A stretch of DNA of 57,783 bases from Eubacterium sp. (GTDB lineage: Bacteria > Bacillota > Clostridia > Lachnospirales > Lachnospiraceae). Positions 35,709-43,769 of this stretch are shown piece after piece (positions within the stretch are counted from its first letter, which is position 1; the number at the start of each line of letters is the position of its first letter). The stretch spans positions 1 to 57,783 of the forward strand of contig JAETSX010000034.1 of assembly GCA_021769425.1 (NCBI GenBank). Reading direction: 5' to 3'. The translations under genes and the position numbers were made by a program. The notes under the pieces are model-generated. The model ran no database searches. It saw only the letters and a program-made list of their open reading frames with translations, and was not told where the DNA came from.

Positions 35709-36242
35709 CTACAGCTCATACTCCAACTGACAGTCGCAGGGCTCCGCCGCATACAATTTTTCATCATACTCTTTTGCTTCCACACACCCAAGGGCGTGAT
35801 AAAACGCCTGAGTCTCCTCGGAAGAATGGGCTGATATGTACAATTTCTCCGCTTCTAATTTTCTCGCCGCAAGAATCGCTCTCTCAAACAACCGTTTTCC
35901 ATATCCCTTTCCCCTGCATTCACAGGACACATGAATACAGGAAAGCTGCACATACTGCCCTCTGGAACCAAAACGCTCATGTTCCACAGAGGTAAACCCC
36001 TTCAGCTTCCCTTCGTCAAAACAGCCGAATACAAATCCGCCTGTATGGATGGTATTTTTCAGGCATTTTACCAGAAACTCATATTCTGCGTCTTTCCATT
36101 CTTCCACAAAGGAAATATCCTTCAGTTTCCAACTGCCCGCTTCCTTCCGCCAGCAGCGCGTCACCTCCTGATGACGGTTAAAATGCCGGAACAAGTCACG
36201 GTTAATCTGAGATTCTGACAGTATTTCAATGGTTGCTGCCAT
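35709..36242 (-). CDS. GNAT-family N-acetyltransferase
   Basis: 177 residues. The core shows FVFGCFDEGKLKGFTSVEHE, the acetyl-CoA loop CECRGKGYGKRLFERAI and SSEETQAFYHALGCVEAKEY at the end. The N-terminal half (FNRHQEVTRCWRKEAG) matches a clostridial GNAT subgroup with unknown substrate. It lies 50 bases after proA in the same direction. Confidence 0.88.
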   Translation of the reverse strand: MAATIEILSESQINRDLFRHFNRHQEVTRCWRKEAGSWKLKDISFVEEWKDAEYEFLVKCLKNTIHTGGFVFGCFDEGKLKGFTSVEHERFGSRGQYVQLSCIHVSCECRGKGYGKRLFERAILAARKLEAEKLYISAHSSEETQAFYHALGCVEAKEYDEKLYAAEPCDCQLEYEL

Positions 36243-36292
36243 GTTTCTTCTGTCTCCTTTTTAAATGTATTCTGCAACAGGCAATTGTATGT

Positions 36293-37543
36293 TTATGGCC
36301 TCACCTGCCCGTTTCCGTATATAATGTATTTTGTGCTTGTCAGTTCCTTCAAGCCCATGGGCCCTCTGGCGTGAAGCTTCTGGGTGCTGATGCCGATTTC
36401 TCCTCCGAACCCGAATTCAAACCCATCGGTAAACCGTGTGGAAGCGTTCACATACACTGCAGCCGCATCAATTTCATCCAGAAATTTTCTGGAATTATCA
36501 TAATCCCTGGTGACAATGGCCTCAGAATGGCCGGTATTGTATTTGTTGATGTGGGCGATTGCTTCCTCGATGGAAGATACTGTTTTGATGGAAAGGATGT
36601 AGTCCAGGTATTCCCTGCCCCAGTCCTCTTCCGTTGCCGGCAGAATGCTGCTGCATGATTTCCGGCTCTCTTCGTCTCCCCGAAGCTCCACCTGCTTTTC
36701 TGACAGCCGCTTTGCCAGAAGGGGAAGCAGTTCATCCTTTATTTTTTCATGGACTACCAGGGATTCACAGGCATTGCAGACGCCGATTCTCTGAGTTTTC
36801 GCATTGAAAATAATATCCGCCGCCATGGCAAGGTCTGCGCTTTCATCCACATAAATATGACAATTGCCGGTTCCCGTTTCAATGACAGGAACGGTTGCCT
36901 GCTCTACCACAGTACGGATCAGCCCTGCGCCGCCCCGGGGAATCAGTACATCCACATATTGATTCATCTTCATAAATTTTGCTGCTGTCTCATGGCTGGT
37001 ATCTGTAATCAACTGAATGGCATCCGAGGGCAATTCACACTTTGCCAGCGCTTCCTGCAAGGTCATGGTAATGGCATTGTTGGAATGAATGGCATCCTTT
37101 CCGCCCCGGAGAATCACCACATTTCCAGCTTTGAAGCACAGGCCGAATGCATCTGCCGTCACATTGGGCCGAGATTCATAGATAATGCCGATAACACCCA
37201 AAGGCACACGCTTCTGTCCAATCAGAAGTCCGTTGGGCCTCTGCTTCATGGAGATCACCTCTCCTATAGGATCCTCCAGACCTGCGATCTGTCTGAGTCC
37301 TTCTGCCATCTGCGCGATCCTCGCTTCTGTCAGAAGCAACCGGTCCACCAGACCCGGAGCCATACCGCTTTCTTTTGCATGCTCCACATCTGTGTGATTG
37401 GCCTCTAACAGCATTTTCATATTTGCCATCAAATAGTCTGCTGAAGTGGTCAGCGCTTTATTTTTCCGATTGGCGGACAAGGTACGCAGCGTTACTTCTG
37501 CCTTTTTGGCATTTTCACCAATCTGTTCCAAGGTAAGGTTCAT
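36293..37543 (-). CDS. proA: Gamma-glutamyl phosphate reductase
   Basis: 416 residues. It reduces gamma-glutamyl phosphate to glutamate semialdehyde in proline synthesis. Motifs: [35 protein letters not shown], the catalytic Cys in [14 protein letters not shown], and [20 protein letters not shown]. It is separated from proB by 5-FTHF cyclo-ligase, DUF896 and a decayed plus-strand sigma locus, and it has its own promoter. Confidence 0.97.
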   Translation of the reverse strand: MNLTLEQIGENAKKAEVTLRTLSANRKNKALTTSADYLMANMKMLLEANHTDVEHAKESGMAPGLVDRLLLTEARIAQMAEGLRQIAGLEDPIGEVISMKQRPNGLLIGQKRVPLGVIGIIYESRPNVTADAFGLCFKAGNVVILRGGKDAIHSNNAITMTLQEALAKCELPSDAIQLITDTSHETAAKFMKMNQYVDVLIPRGGAGLIRTVVEQATVPVIETGTGNCHIYVDESADLAMAADIIFNAKTQRIGVCNACESLVVHEKIKDELLPLLAKRLSEKQVELRGDEESRKSCSSILPATEEDWGREYLDYILSIKTVSSIEEAIAHINKYNTGHSEAIVTRDYDNSRKFLDEIDAAAVYVNASTRFTDGFEFGFGGEIGISTQKLHARGPMGLKELTSTKYIIYGNGQVRP

Positions 37544-37591
37544 AATTTTTCCTCCATTCCGGTATTGCTGTTTCTGTTCAGATATGGTAAC

Positions 37592-37620
37592 AGTATAACA
37601 AGTTCCGATAAATTTGTCAT
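37592..37620 (-). promoter_or_regulatory. Promoter of proA
   Basis: On the minus strand ATGACA (37620-37615), 17-base spacer, TATACT (37597-37592) preceded by an extended TG. Confidence 0.65.
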
Positions 37621-37648
37621 TAAGGAATTATGATTTCTCCAAACCTTT

Positions 37649-37677
37649 TGAAACTTTTTCCTTCTCTCTTTCATCTA
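37649..37677 (+). promoter_or_regulatory. ECF-type autoregulatory promoter
   Basis: TGAAAC (37649-37654) followed by a T-run, 17-base spacer, and CATCTA (37672-37677). This resembles SigV/ECF30-type promoters (TGAAAC, CGTCTA) that such sigma factors use to activate their own operons. It lies 30 bases before the truncated sigma gene. Confidence 0.6.
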
Positions 37678-37707
37678 ACAGACAGTAACCGGAAAGGAGA
37701 TTTCAAA

Positions 37708-38022
37708 ATGAATACACAAAAGATGCAGCAATTGGTGGAACAGAAGCTTCTGCGCCGAAATCAAAAAGAAGTTTCTTTCGATGAAACGCCGGAGCGCGGA
37801 AAGGAAGACGTTTACCTGGACTTCGACACCATTGACGCTTTAGACATTCTGAATGAAAAGGAACGAGCCGTCATTGTGCTACGCTATTTTGAAGATCGGA
37901 AGCTTCAGGAAATTGCAGATGTATTGGAAGAAAACCTCAATACCACCAAAAGTATTCTGTACCGCAGCCTTGGAAAACTGAGAATCAAATTAACAGAAGG
38001 AGAACTCTGCCATGAATCATAA
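37708..38022 (+). pseudogene. ECF sigma factor (SigV-like) lacking region 2
   Basis: 104 residues starting MNTQKMQQLVEQ with AAAGGAGA eight bases upstream. The N-terminal dozen residues look like a normal start, then the protein jumps to KLLRRNQKEVSFDETPERGK, which in related sigmas follows region 2. Region 4 is intact: DALDILNEKERAVIVLRYFE and LQEIADVLEENLNTTKSILY. About 75 codons for sigma region 2 (core-RNAP and -10 binding) appear deleted in frame. The protein could still bind -35 DNA or an anti-sigma but should not start transcription alone. The stop overlaps the start of the rsiV remnant. Confidence 0.75.
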
Positions 38023-38468
38023 TTTAAACCAGAACCGATATGCAAAACAGCGTCCTGCCAAAACAGGGCCGGAAAAAAACTGCTGTTTTTTCTTTCTGGA
38101 TTGCCAGAGGAGCCGCTTCCATTGCCGCCGCCCTGCTGCTTCTCACCATCCTTGTCAACTCCAACGCTTCCATTGCCTATGCCATGAAACAGATTCCGGT
38201 TCTGGGCGCTATCGTAAAAATCCTTACTTTTCGGGAATACAAACACCTTGCATAGTAAGGATGGCCATGCGGCCCGTCCCACGACAGGCTAAGCATGATG
38301 GAAGTTTACTGAGATATCCGACTTCGCGAACTTCTTTATCAATGAGACTGGAAAGATGAATATCGTCTTTGATGAATATGAAGTGCCCCCGGCTTTATGG
38401 GAGTTGTCACTTTTGAGATTCCCACAGAGACAGTGGAAGACATTGTAAAGGACGGCTATCTGCTGTGA
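38012..38468 (+). pseudogene. Decayed RsiV-like anti-sigma factor (DUF3298 type)
   Basis: ATG 38012 overlaps the sigma stop as in intact sigV-rsiV operons. After ~20 codons a frameshift is needed to read WIARGAASIAAALLLLTILV and NSNASIAYAMKQIPVLGAIV (membrane span and start of the outer domain), which stops at about 38253. The C-terminal end reappears: FANFFINETGKMNIVFDEYE near 38310-38375, and after another frameshift PGFMGVVTFEIPTETVEDIV to the stop at 38468. The middle, more than 100 codons, is missing. In intact form RsiV binds lysozyme and releases SigV. Confidence 0.75.
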
Positions 38469-38574
38469 CATCCTCTCCATTCCCCAATGGGGATACCCCA
38501 TAGGCGAATCAGAGGGCAGCAAATATTCCGGCTCTCCTTCGGCAATATCCATGGAACCGCCGGAGTAATAACAA

Positions 38575-39129
38575 TTATCGGGAAATTATAATCCCTGTTT
38601 CCGCAGCCACCCCATCCATCCTGATATCATATTCCTCCGGATAAAGGTTTTCCACAAGCTGAACGACGTAAGCCGCACCCAGCTTATATCTGTGAGGATG
38701 CCCGGCAAAATATCTGTCATAATAACCGCCGCCGTAACCAATGCGGGCACACTGGCTGTCGAATCCAAGCCCCGGCGTCAGTATCAGAGCGTCCTCCTGA
38801 TAGATTTCCTCATTCCCCACCGGCTCCATCACATGAAAACGGCCCTCTTTAAATTCAGCAAGAGATCTTGCCTGATAAAACTGCATTTTCTTTCCTGTCA
38901 CTCTGGGAAATGCAGTTTTTTTGCCCATCTTCCACGCTTTCTCCGCCAACGGAAGAAGATTCACTTCCTTACCCAGAGGATAATACAGTAAGACTGTATC
39001 CGCCTCCTGGAACCAGGGATGTGTTTCTATGTTCCTGCAGATTTCTGCCGACAATTGCTGAACCTGTATCCGGGACAGACTGTCCCTTTTCTGTTTCAAA
39101 GCGGCTCTGATTTGCTTCTTTGTTTCCAT
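38575..39129 (-). CDS. 5-formyltetrahydrofolate cyclo-ligase
   Basis: 184 residues. It converts 5-formyl-THF to 5,10-methenyl-THF with ATP. Motifs: TKKQIRAALKQKRDSLS (substrate end), VLLYYPLGKEVNLLPL, LTPGLGFDSQCARIGYGGGY and YDRYF. The start at 39129 (METKKQI) is better spaced from AGAGG than ATG 39135. The gene is in a proB-DUF896-cyclo-ligase run. Confidence 0.94.
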   Translation of the reverse strand: METKKQIRAALKQKRDSLSRIQVQQLSAEICRNIETHPWFQEADTVLLYYPLGKEVNLLPLAEKAWKMGKKTAFPRVTGKKMQFYQARSLAEFKEGRFHVMEPVGNEEIYQEDALILTPGLGFDSQCARIGYGGGYYDRYFAGHPHRYKLGAAYVVQLVENLYPEEYDIRMDGVAAETGIIISR

Positions 39130-39227
39130 ATACACCTCTTACCAGACAGGTTTGTCCCTTTCCTGTTTCAAAATATGATCCACCTGTGCTGTTAGACGTT
39201 TATTTCCGGCGGGCAGGCGGAACATTC

Positions 39228-39449
39228 TTAATTCGCTTCTCTGTTACCATATTTTTCTCCCAGATTTTCTGTGGTTCCGTCAGGGTTCACCACATCAATG
39301 CTGTCAAGCTGCGCACGCAGGTTCCTTCTGATATTTGCGATATACTCTTTCCGCAGAAGCTCCTGTTCTTTCCTCTCTTCTTCCGTCAATCCTTCCGCTT
39401 TGGATTTTCTTGCCAATGCATTGATTCTGTCTATTTTATTCTGATCCAT
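39228..39449 (-). CDS. DUF896 (YnzC-like) small protein
   Basis: 73 residues: IDRINALARKSKAEGLTEEE and RKEYIANIRRNLRAQLDSID, the two-helix DUF896 pattern. The C-terminal tail (VVNPDGTTENLGEKYGN) is usual in Clostridia. Function is unclear; the B. subtilis member is SOS-linked. It sits between proB and the cyclo-ligase. Confidence 0.93.
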   Translation of the reverse strand: MDQNKIDRINALARKSKAEGLTEEERKEQELLRKEYIANIRRNLRAQLDSIDVVNPDGTTENLGEKYGNREAN

Positions 39450-39479
39450 CCTGTTCTCCTTCCTGTTTCAGCCTTACCC

Positions 39480-40328
39480 TTATTCCAGACTTTTTTCGAT
39501 AAAATCAGCAATGTAGAAATCTTCATCCCGATGCTCCAAAAACAGCGTCCCCACAAATTTTCCCTGAAAAATCTCATGGAGAATACCTACATCTTTCCCA
39601 TTTGCAATAATCATATCAGCGCCGGAAAGGGTTGCAATCCTTGCCGCCGTCAGTTTTGTCTCCATTCCTCCGGTTCCCACGTCACTCCCAGTACTCCCCT
39701 TTGCCATGGAAATAATTTCCTCATCCAGCCTGTCCACCACCCGGATAAGCTCTGCATCCGGATTGTTGTGGGGATCATCTGTAAACAAACCGTCAATGTC
39801 CGACAAAAGAATCAGCAGATCTGCACCCACCAAAGAGGCTACCAGAGCCGACAATGTATCGTTGTCTCCAAACTGCATTTCGTAAGTGGAGACGGTATCA
39901 TTCTCATTTACAATGGGGATAATCCCAAGCCGGAATAATTCCTCAAAGGTATTCTGGGCATTCTTCCGGGAAACATTATCCTGCATGGTTCCCTTTGTCA
40001 TAAGAATCTGCCCTGCAGTCTGATGATATTCAGAGAACATTTTCTGATAGGTCATCATCAGCCTGGCCTGGCCCACTGCCGCGCATGCCTGTTTGGTAGA
40101 AATATTGTCCGGACGCTCTTCAATTCCAATTACCTTGCGGCCTACCGCAATGGCGCCGGAGCTTACCAGGCATACATCCATCCCCTGATTGCGGATATCG
40201 CAAAGCTCCCTTACCAGACGCTCCACTTTCCCCAGATTCAGCCTTCCCGTTGCCTCATGATGCAAAGCCGCCGAACCGATTTTTACCACCACTCTCTTCT
40301 TCCGTCTTAAATAGTCTTTCGTCTCCAA
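39480..40328 (-). CDS. proB: Glutamate 5-kinase without PUA domain
   Basis: 282 residues with the amino-acid kinase fold only. Motifs: VVVKIGSAAL, CLVSSGAIAVGRKVIG, IPIVNENDTVSTYEMQFGDN, LLILLSDIDGLFTDDP and GTGGMETKLTAARIA. It phosphorylates glutamate, the first step of proline synthesis. The TTG start at 40328 gives the usual N terminus with AGGA upstream; ATG 40394 would add an atypical 22-residue extension. Lack of the C-terminal PUA domain is common in this family of bacteria. Confidence 0.93.
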   Translation of the reverse strand: METKDYLRRKKRVVVKIGSAALHHEATGRLNLGKVERLVRELCDIRNQGMDVCLVSSGAIAVGRKVIGIEERPDNISTKQACAAVGQARLMMTYQKMFSEYHQTAGQILMTKGTMQDNVSRKNAQNTFEELFRLGIIPIVNENDTVSTYEMQFGDNDTLSALVASLVGADLLILLSDIDGLFTDDPHNNPDAELIRVVDRLDEEIISMAKGSTGSDVGTGGMETKLTAARIATLSGADMIIANGKDVGILHEIFQGKFVGTLFLEHRDEDFYIADFIEKSLE

Positions 40329-40466
40329 TTTCCTGTCTTCCTCCCTGTAATTCCCTGATAAAACCTTTCGCCCATTTTCCCGTAAACAATTCAACTCCCC
40401 ACTGCTCCATTTTCCGCTGACATTTCTGCCTCCTACTGCGCTATTTTTCCATGAAAAGCGCCTCTG

Positions 40467-41792
40467 CTATTTCGTCATTTTTGCATTAGGATAAATCTGT
40501 TCCATCCGCTCATCGGGAAACTCCCGGTCTATCCAGGTTCCCATCTCATTTTCCGCCTCAATTCCCTGGGCACGCTCCCCGTACCGTGCAAGAGCTGCAG
40601 AGGAGATCCCTATATTCCACGCCATAAATGCCAGAAAAACATAAGTCAGCGTTTTTCCGGGCTTTTTGGGTATTTTCTCAATCCAGTCTGACAGGAAAGG
40701 ATACAGCCGTTTCATCCATACCCAGGCCGCAATTCCCCAAAAAAAGCAGTACAAAAGATTAATTCTTCCTCCCAGATTAAAAGGGATCGCACTGTAATCC
40801 CAGAACACCGTGCCGAAAGCAATCTCCGTAAAAACACTGCAGATATACTCATAGGCTCCTCCCAGAAGCGTTCCCGCCACAAAAATATAACGATCCTCCC
40901 GGTTCCGGTAACGATAAAGCAAAATTGTGGCCCCAGCCACGCCAAGGCCCCAAACCAGGCTGAAGCTTCCATAGACTACGCTGCTCCTGCTCATCCACCG
41001 GCCCATGGTAAGGCGGCAGAATACCGTTTCGGCCAAATCCCCCAGGAAAGCCCCCAGGAAAAAAATCCACACTATTTTGTGAAAGCTGCATCCATAAGCA
41101 AAGATTTCTTTTTGCCGTTTCAGCTCTTGCCGTTCCTCCTCCGTTTCCGCTTTCTTTTTTTCCAGACCGGGAAAAGCGCGGTTCATACGCCTGTCCACCA
41201 GTCCCACAATCACCGTCTGAAGGGAACGGGACGCCTGATTCAGCCCTTCCGCAATCTCTGACATTGTCTGATTCTGATTTTTAATATGAAACAGCGCGCC
41301 CATTGTCATAATAACATCCACCGCCAAAATCAGGCAGAGCGCCGCCAGTACAGCCACTCCCGGCAGATGAGGGATTCCTTCCAGCATTGCTGTTAGCACA
41401 GGATTTATAAACTTGATGGTCAGAACTCCAATAACTCCCCAGACAAGGGCGGCAGCCAGGCAAATATAACCTCCTGCCTGAAACTTTCTGCAGGAATAAT
41501 CCCAGAGCTTCAGGTGGAACGCTTTTTCCAGAATCAATCCTGTCAAAAGTTCTGTCACGGTTCCTACAATCATACAGCCTAGAAAGAGGTAAAAACATTC
41601 CTCCCGCAGAGACTCCATGAAAATCACCATAAATACCGCCGAAAAGCCATAAACCGGGCACAACATCCCGTTTAAGAATCCGCGGTTAACAAATTCTTTT
41701 CTTCCTGCCGCCGCATAGATAACTTCCAGGCACCAGCCCAGAAAGCTGTAAATAAAAAACAAAAACAGCAGATCATAACTTGTATATATCAT
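40467..41792 (-). CDS. CmpB-type integral membrane protein (putative ABC-transporter type IV family), two repeated halves
   Basis: 441 residues, about ten membrane spans. The N half (LFLFFIYSFLGWCLEVIYAA; RGFLNGMLCPVYGFSA; EKAFHLKLWDYSCRKFQAGG) and the C half (FFLGAFLGDLAETVFCRLTM; SSVVYGSFSLVWGLG; IAFGTVFWDYSAIPFNLGGR) are clear homologous repeats of the PF06541-type domain, each with the WDYS motif. A helical cytosolic linker joins them. No ATPase is nearby, so transport is unproven. The start at 41792 (MIYTSYDLL) fits the family; the frame extends further up. Confidence 0.85.
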   Translation of the reverse strand: MIYTSYDLLFLFFIYSFLGWCLEVIYAAAGRKEFVNRGFLNGMLCPVYGFSAVFMVIFMESLREECFYLFLGCMIVGTVTELLTGLILEKAFHLKLWDYSCRKFQAGGYICLAAALVWGVIGVLTIKFINPVLTAMLEGIPHLPGVAVLAALCLILAVDVIMTMGALFHIKNQNQTMSEIAEGLNQASRSLQTVIVGLVDRRMNRAFPGLEKKKAETEEERQELKRQKEIFAYGCSFHKIVWIFFLGAFLGDLAETVFCRLTMGRWMSRSSVVYGSFSLVWGLGVAGATILLYRYRNREDRYIFVAGTLLGGAYEYICSVFTEIAFGTVFWDYSAIPFNLGGRINLLYCFFWGIAAWVWMKRLYPFLSDWIEKIPKKPGKTLTYVFLAFMAWNIGISSAALARYGERAQGIEAENEMGTWIDREFPDERMEQIYPNAKMTK

Positions 41793-41817
41793 AATATAAT
41801 ACTCACTTCTCACTTAC

Positions 41818-41917
41818 AGGCGCAATTTCAAGTCAGCTGACGATATTCTGCGTATCCGTTAATCCGGGACAGGGAATTGCATTAGGCGCAATTTCAAGTC
41901 AGCTGACAATATTCTGC
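41818..41917. repeat. 34-bp direct repeat with 66-bp period, overlapping the MATE 3' end
   Basis: AGGCGCAATTTCAAGTCAGC and 14 more bases occur at 41818-41851 and 41884-41917 with one mismatch. The second copy contains the last six codons and stop of the MATE gene; the first is a non-coding echo of it. Confidence 0.92.
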
Positions 41918-43290
41918 AGCCAGATTCCCTTTTTCACCAGCACATAACCCAAAATACACTTCAAAGTCTCAATCAACTGGCAGCTCAGATACACCAGCAC
42001 AATGGGCAGTCCGGTAAAATGCGCCAATACATAAGCCAGAGGAATATCCGCCAGCCACACATACACACTGTCAAACAGCACAGTAATCCATGTTTTCCCG
42101 CCGGAACGCAGAGTAAAGTAGCAGCCGTGCATAAAAGCATACAAGGGCATACACCCGGCGGAAATCAGAATAAACCTGGAGGCCAGGGACTGAACCTCTC
42201 CGGAAGTATTATACATCATCGGGAAGAACGGTGAAATTGCAGCCAGCAGGCTTCCGAACACCAGACAAGTGGAAACTGTGAAAAATAAAAGCTTCCGATC
42301 CGTATCCCTGGCTTCCTCCATTTTTCCCGCTCCCAATAATTGGCCTACAATAATTGCAATGGCATTTCCCATGGACAGAAATACCACATTGAACAGATTA
42401 GACACGGTACTGGAAATATTAAGAGCCGCCACCACAGACAGTCCTCTTATAGAATAGCACTGCAGCAGAAACGCCTGTCCGGTAGACCATGCAATCTCAT
42501 TGAGCATAATGGGAATTCCCTTCTTTACAATATTTGCCGTTAAATCCCTGGGAATTTTTATAGTCCGAAAAGCTCCTTCGATAAACGGATGCTCTTTTCT
42601 ATGTCCATAGGTCCAGAAAACAAGGATCAGACATTCCACCACCCGGGCAATATCCGTTGCAATGGCGGCCCCCACTGCCCCCAGGGCCGGAATGCCAAAC
42701 TTTCCGAAAATCAGCAGGTAATTTCCCAGCAGATTTACCATGACAGCAATAATTCCGGCTTTCATAGGCAGCACCGTTTCTCCTGTCTCACGCAGGGTAC
42801 TGGCATAAGCCTGGGAAATAGCATAGGGCAGAATTCCAAAAACAATCACCGCCAGATATTCTTTTCCGTATTGCAGCGTCCTTACAATATCCCCGCTCTC
42901 CCCGCCTTCATGAAGATACAGCATAATCAGGCTTTCTCCTGCCGTTAAAAACAGCGCAGCGGCAATTATTGTCATCAAAAGGCAGATGATAAATTTAAAC
43001 CGGAAAGTATTGCGGACTCCTTCATGGCTCCCCTTCCCATAATATTGGGCGGTAAAAATTCCCGCGCTGGAAACGCCGCCGAAAATACAGATATTAAATA
43101 CCGTCATAAACTGGTTCACAATGGCAACGCCGCTCATTTGCTCCGTGCCCACCTGCCCCACCATAATATTGTCCAGCAGGCTGACAAAATTCGTTATGCC
43201 GTTCTGAATAATAATCGGAATGACAACGAGAAGAACCATCCTGTAAAATGACTTATCCCCTATGTACTTTCTCCAAAAACTTTTCTTCAT
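41899..43290 (-). CDS. MATE-family efflux protein
   Basis: 463 residues, twelve membrane spans: FYRMVLLVVIPIIIQNGITN, LLDNIMVGQVGTEQMSGVAI, LRETGETVLPMKAGIIAVMV and NLLGNYLLIFGKFGIPALG. The second half repeats the fold (ISSTVSNLFNVVFLSMGNAI). It is not closely similar to the MATE at 8151; this one is of the NorM/YoeA-like type with a longer N terminus. Substrate unknown. Starts 96 bases after the HypA-like gene. Confidence 0.92.
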   Translation of the reverse strand: MKKSFWRKYIGDKSFYRMVLLVVIPIIIQNGITNFVSLLDNIMVGQVGTEQMSGVAIVNQFMTVFNICIFGGVSSAGIFTAQYYGKGSHEGVRNTFRFKFIICLLMTIIAAALFLTAGESLIMLYLHEGGESGDIVRTLQYGKEYLAVIVFGILPYAISQAYASTLRETGETVLPMKAGIIAVMVNLLGNYLLIFGKFGIPALGAVGAAIATDIARVVECLILVFWTYGHRKEHPFIEGAFRTIKIPRDLTANIVKKGIPIMLNEIAWSTGQAFLLQCYSIRGLSVVAALNISSTVSNLFNVVFLSMGNAIAIIVGQLLGAGKMEEARDTDRKLLFFTVSTCLVFGSLLAAISPFFPMMYNTSGEVQSLASRFILISAGCMPLYAFMHGCYFTLRSGGKTWITVLFDSVYVWLADIPLAYVLAHFTGLPIVLVYLSCQLIETLKCILGYVLVKKGIWLQNIVS

Positions 43291-43386
43291 ATCTGTACCC
43301 TTTCTGCTTCTAAATTCAATATGAATGTAAGTCTATCACAAAAAGCCGGCTGTTACAATACGGAATCTGAAAAGAATTCTGTGAAT

Positions 43387-43731
43387 TCAGGTCACCTCAA
43401 TTTCTTTGATTTCATGTTCGTTTCCCTGGAGCAGATAGGTATGCCCGCTGCCGCAATAGGGACAGATTTTCCCATGAGCCACCGTGCCATAGGTTTCTTT
43501 GCAGTCCTCACAGAATGTGACAGCGGGAATTGTCTCAATTTCCAATTTGCATCCATTCATCAATGGGCTCTTGGAGCATTTCCAGTTCCAGCAGTCCTCA
43601 AGATAAGAAGGGATAACGGTGGAAACCTCACCAATCTGAAGAACCACTTTCCCCACCCTGGAGGCCCGGTTTTCCTTTGCCACCTGCTCCACTGTTTTTA
43701 CAATATGAAAAACAATTCCCAATTCATGCAT
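43387..43731 (-). CDS. HypA-like nickel/zinc metallochaperone
   Basis: 114 residues. The N-terminal MHELGIV carries the nickel-binding His2; the zinc site is formed by FCEDC and ICPYC in the C half. LQIGEVSTVIPSYLEDCWNW replaces the usual GELSGVxPEaL motif. In the family, HypA inserts nickel into [NiFe]-hydrogenase or urease, but neither nor HypB is in this window. The gene follows the large flavoprotein by 38 bases, suggesting co-transcription. Confidence 0.88.
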   Translation of the reverse strand: MHELGIVFHIVKTVEQVAKENRASRVGKVVLQIGEVSTVIPSYLEDCWNWKCSKSPLMNGCKLEIETIPAVTFCEDCKETYGTVAHGKICPYCGSGHTYLLQGNEHEIKEIEVT

Positions 43732-43769
43732 GCCTAATCCCCCTAAATTTCATCTTTGGAAAAAATACT

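Noticed and set aside
38469-38574. Possible IS200/IS605-like hairpin (CCCCAATGGGG)
   Set aside because: Only a short stem without transposase or paired end; more likely 3' structure of the cyclo-ligase gene.
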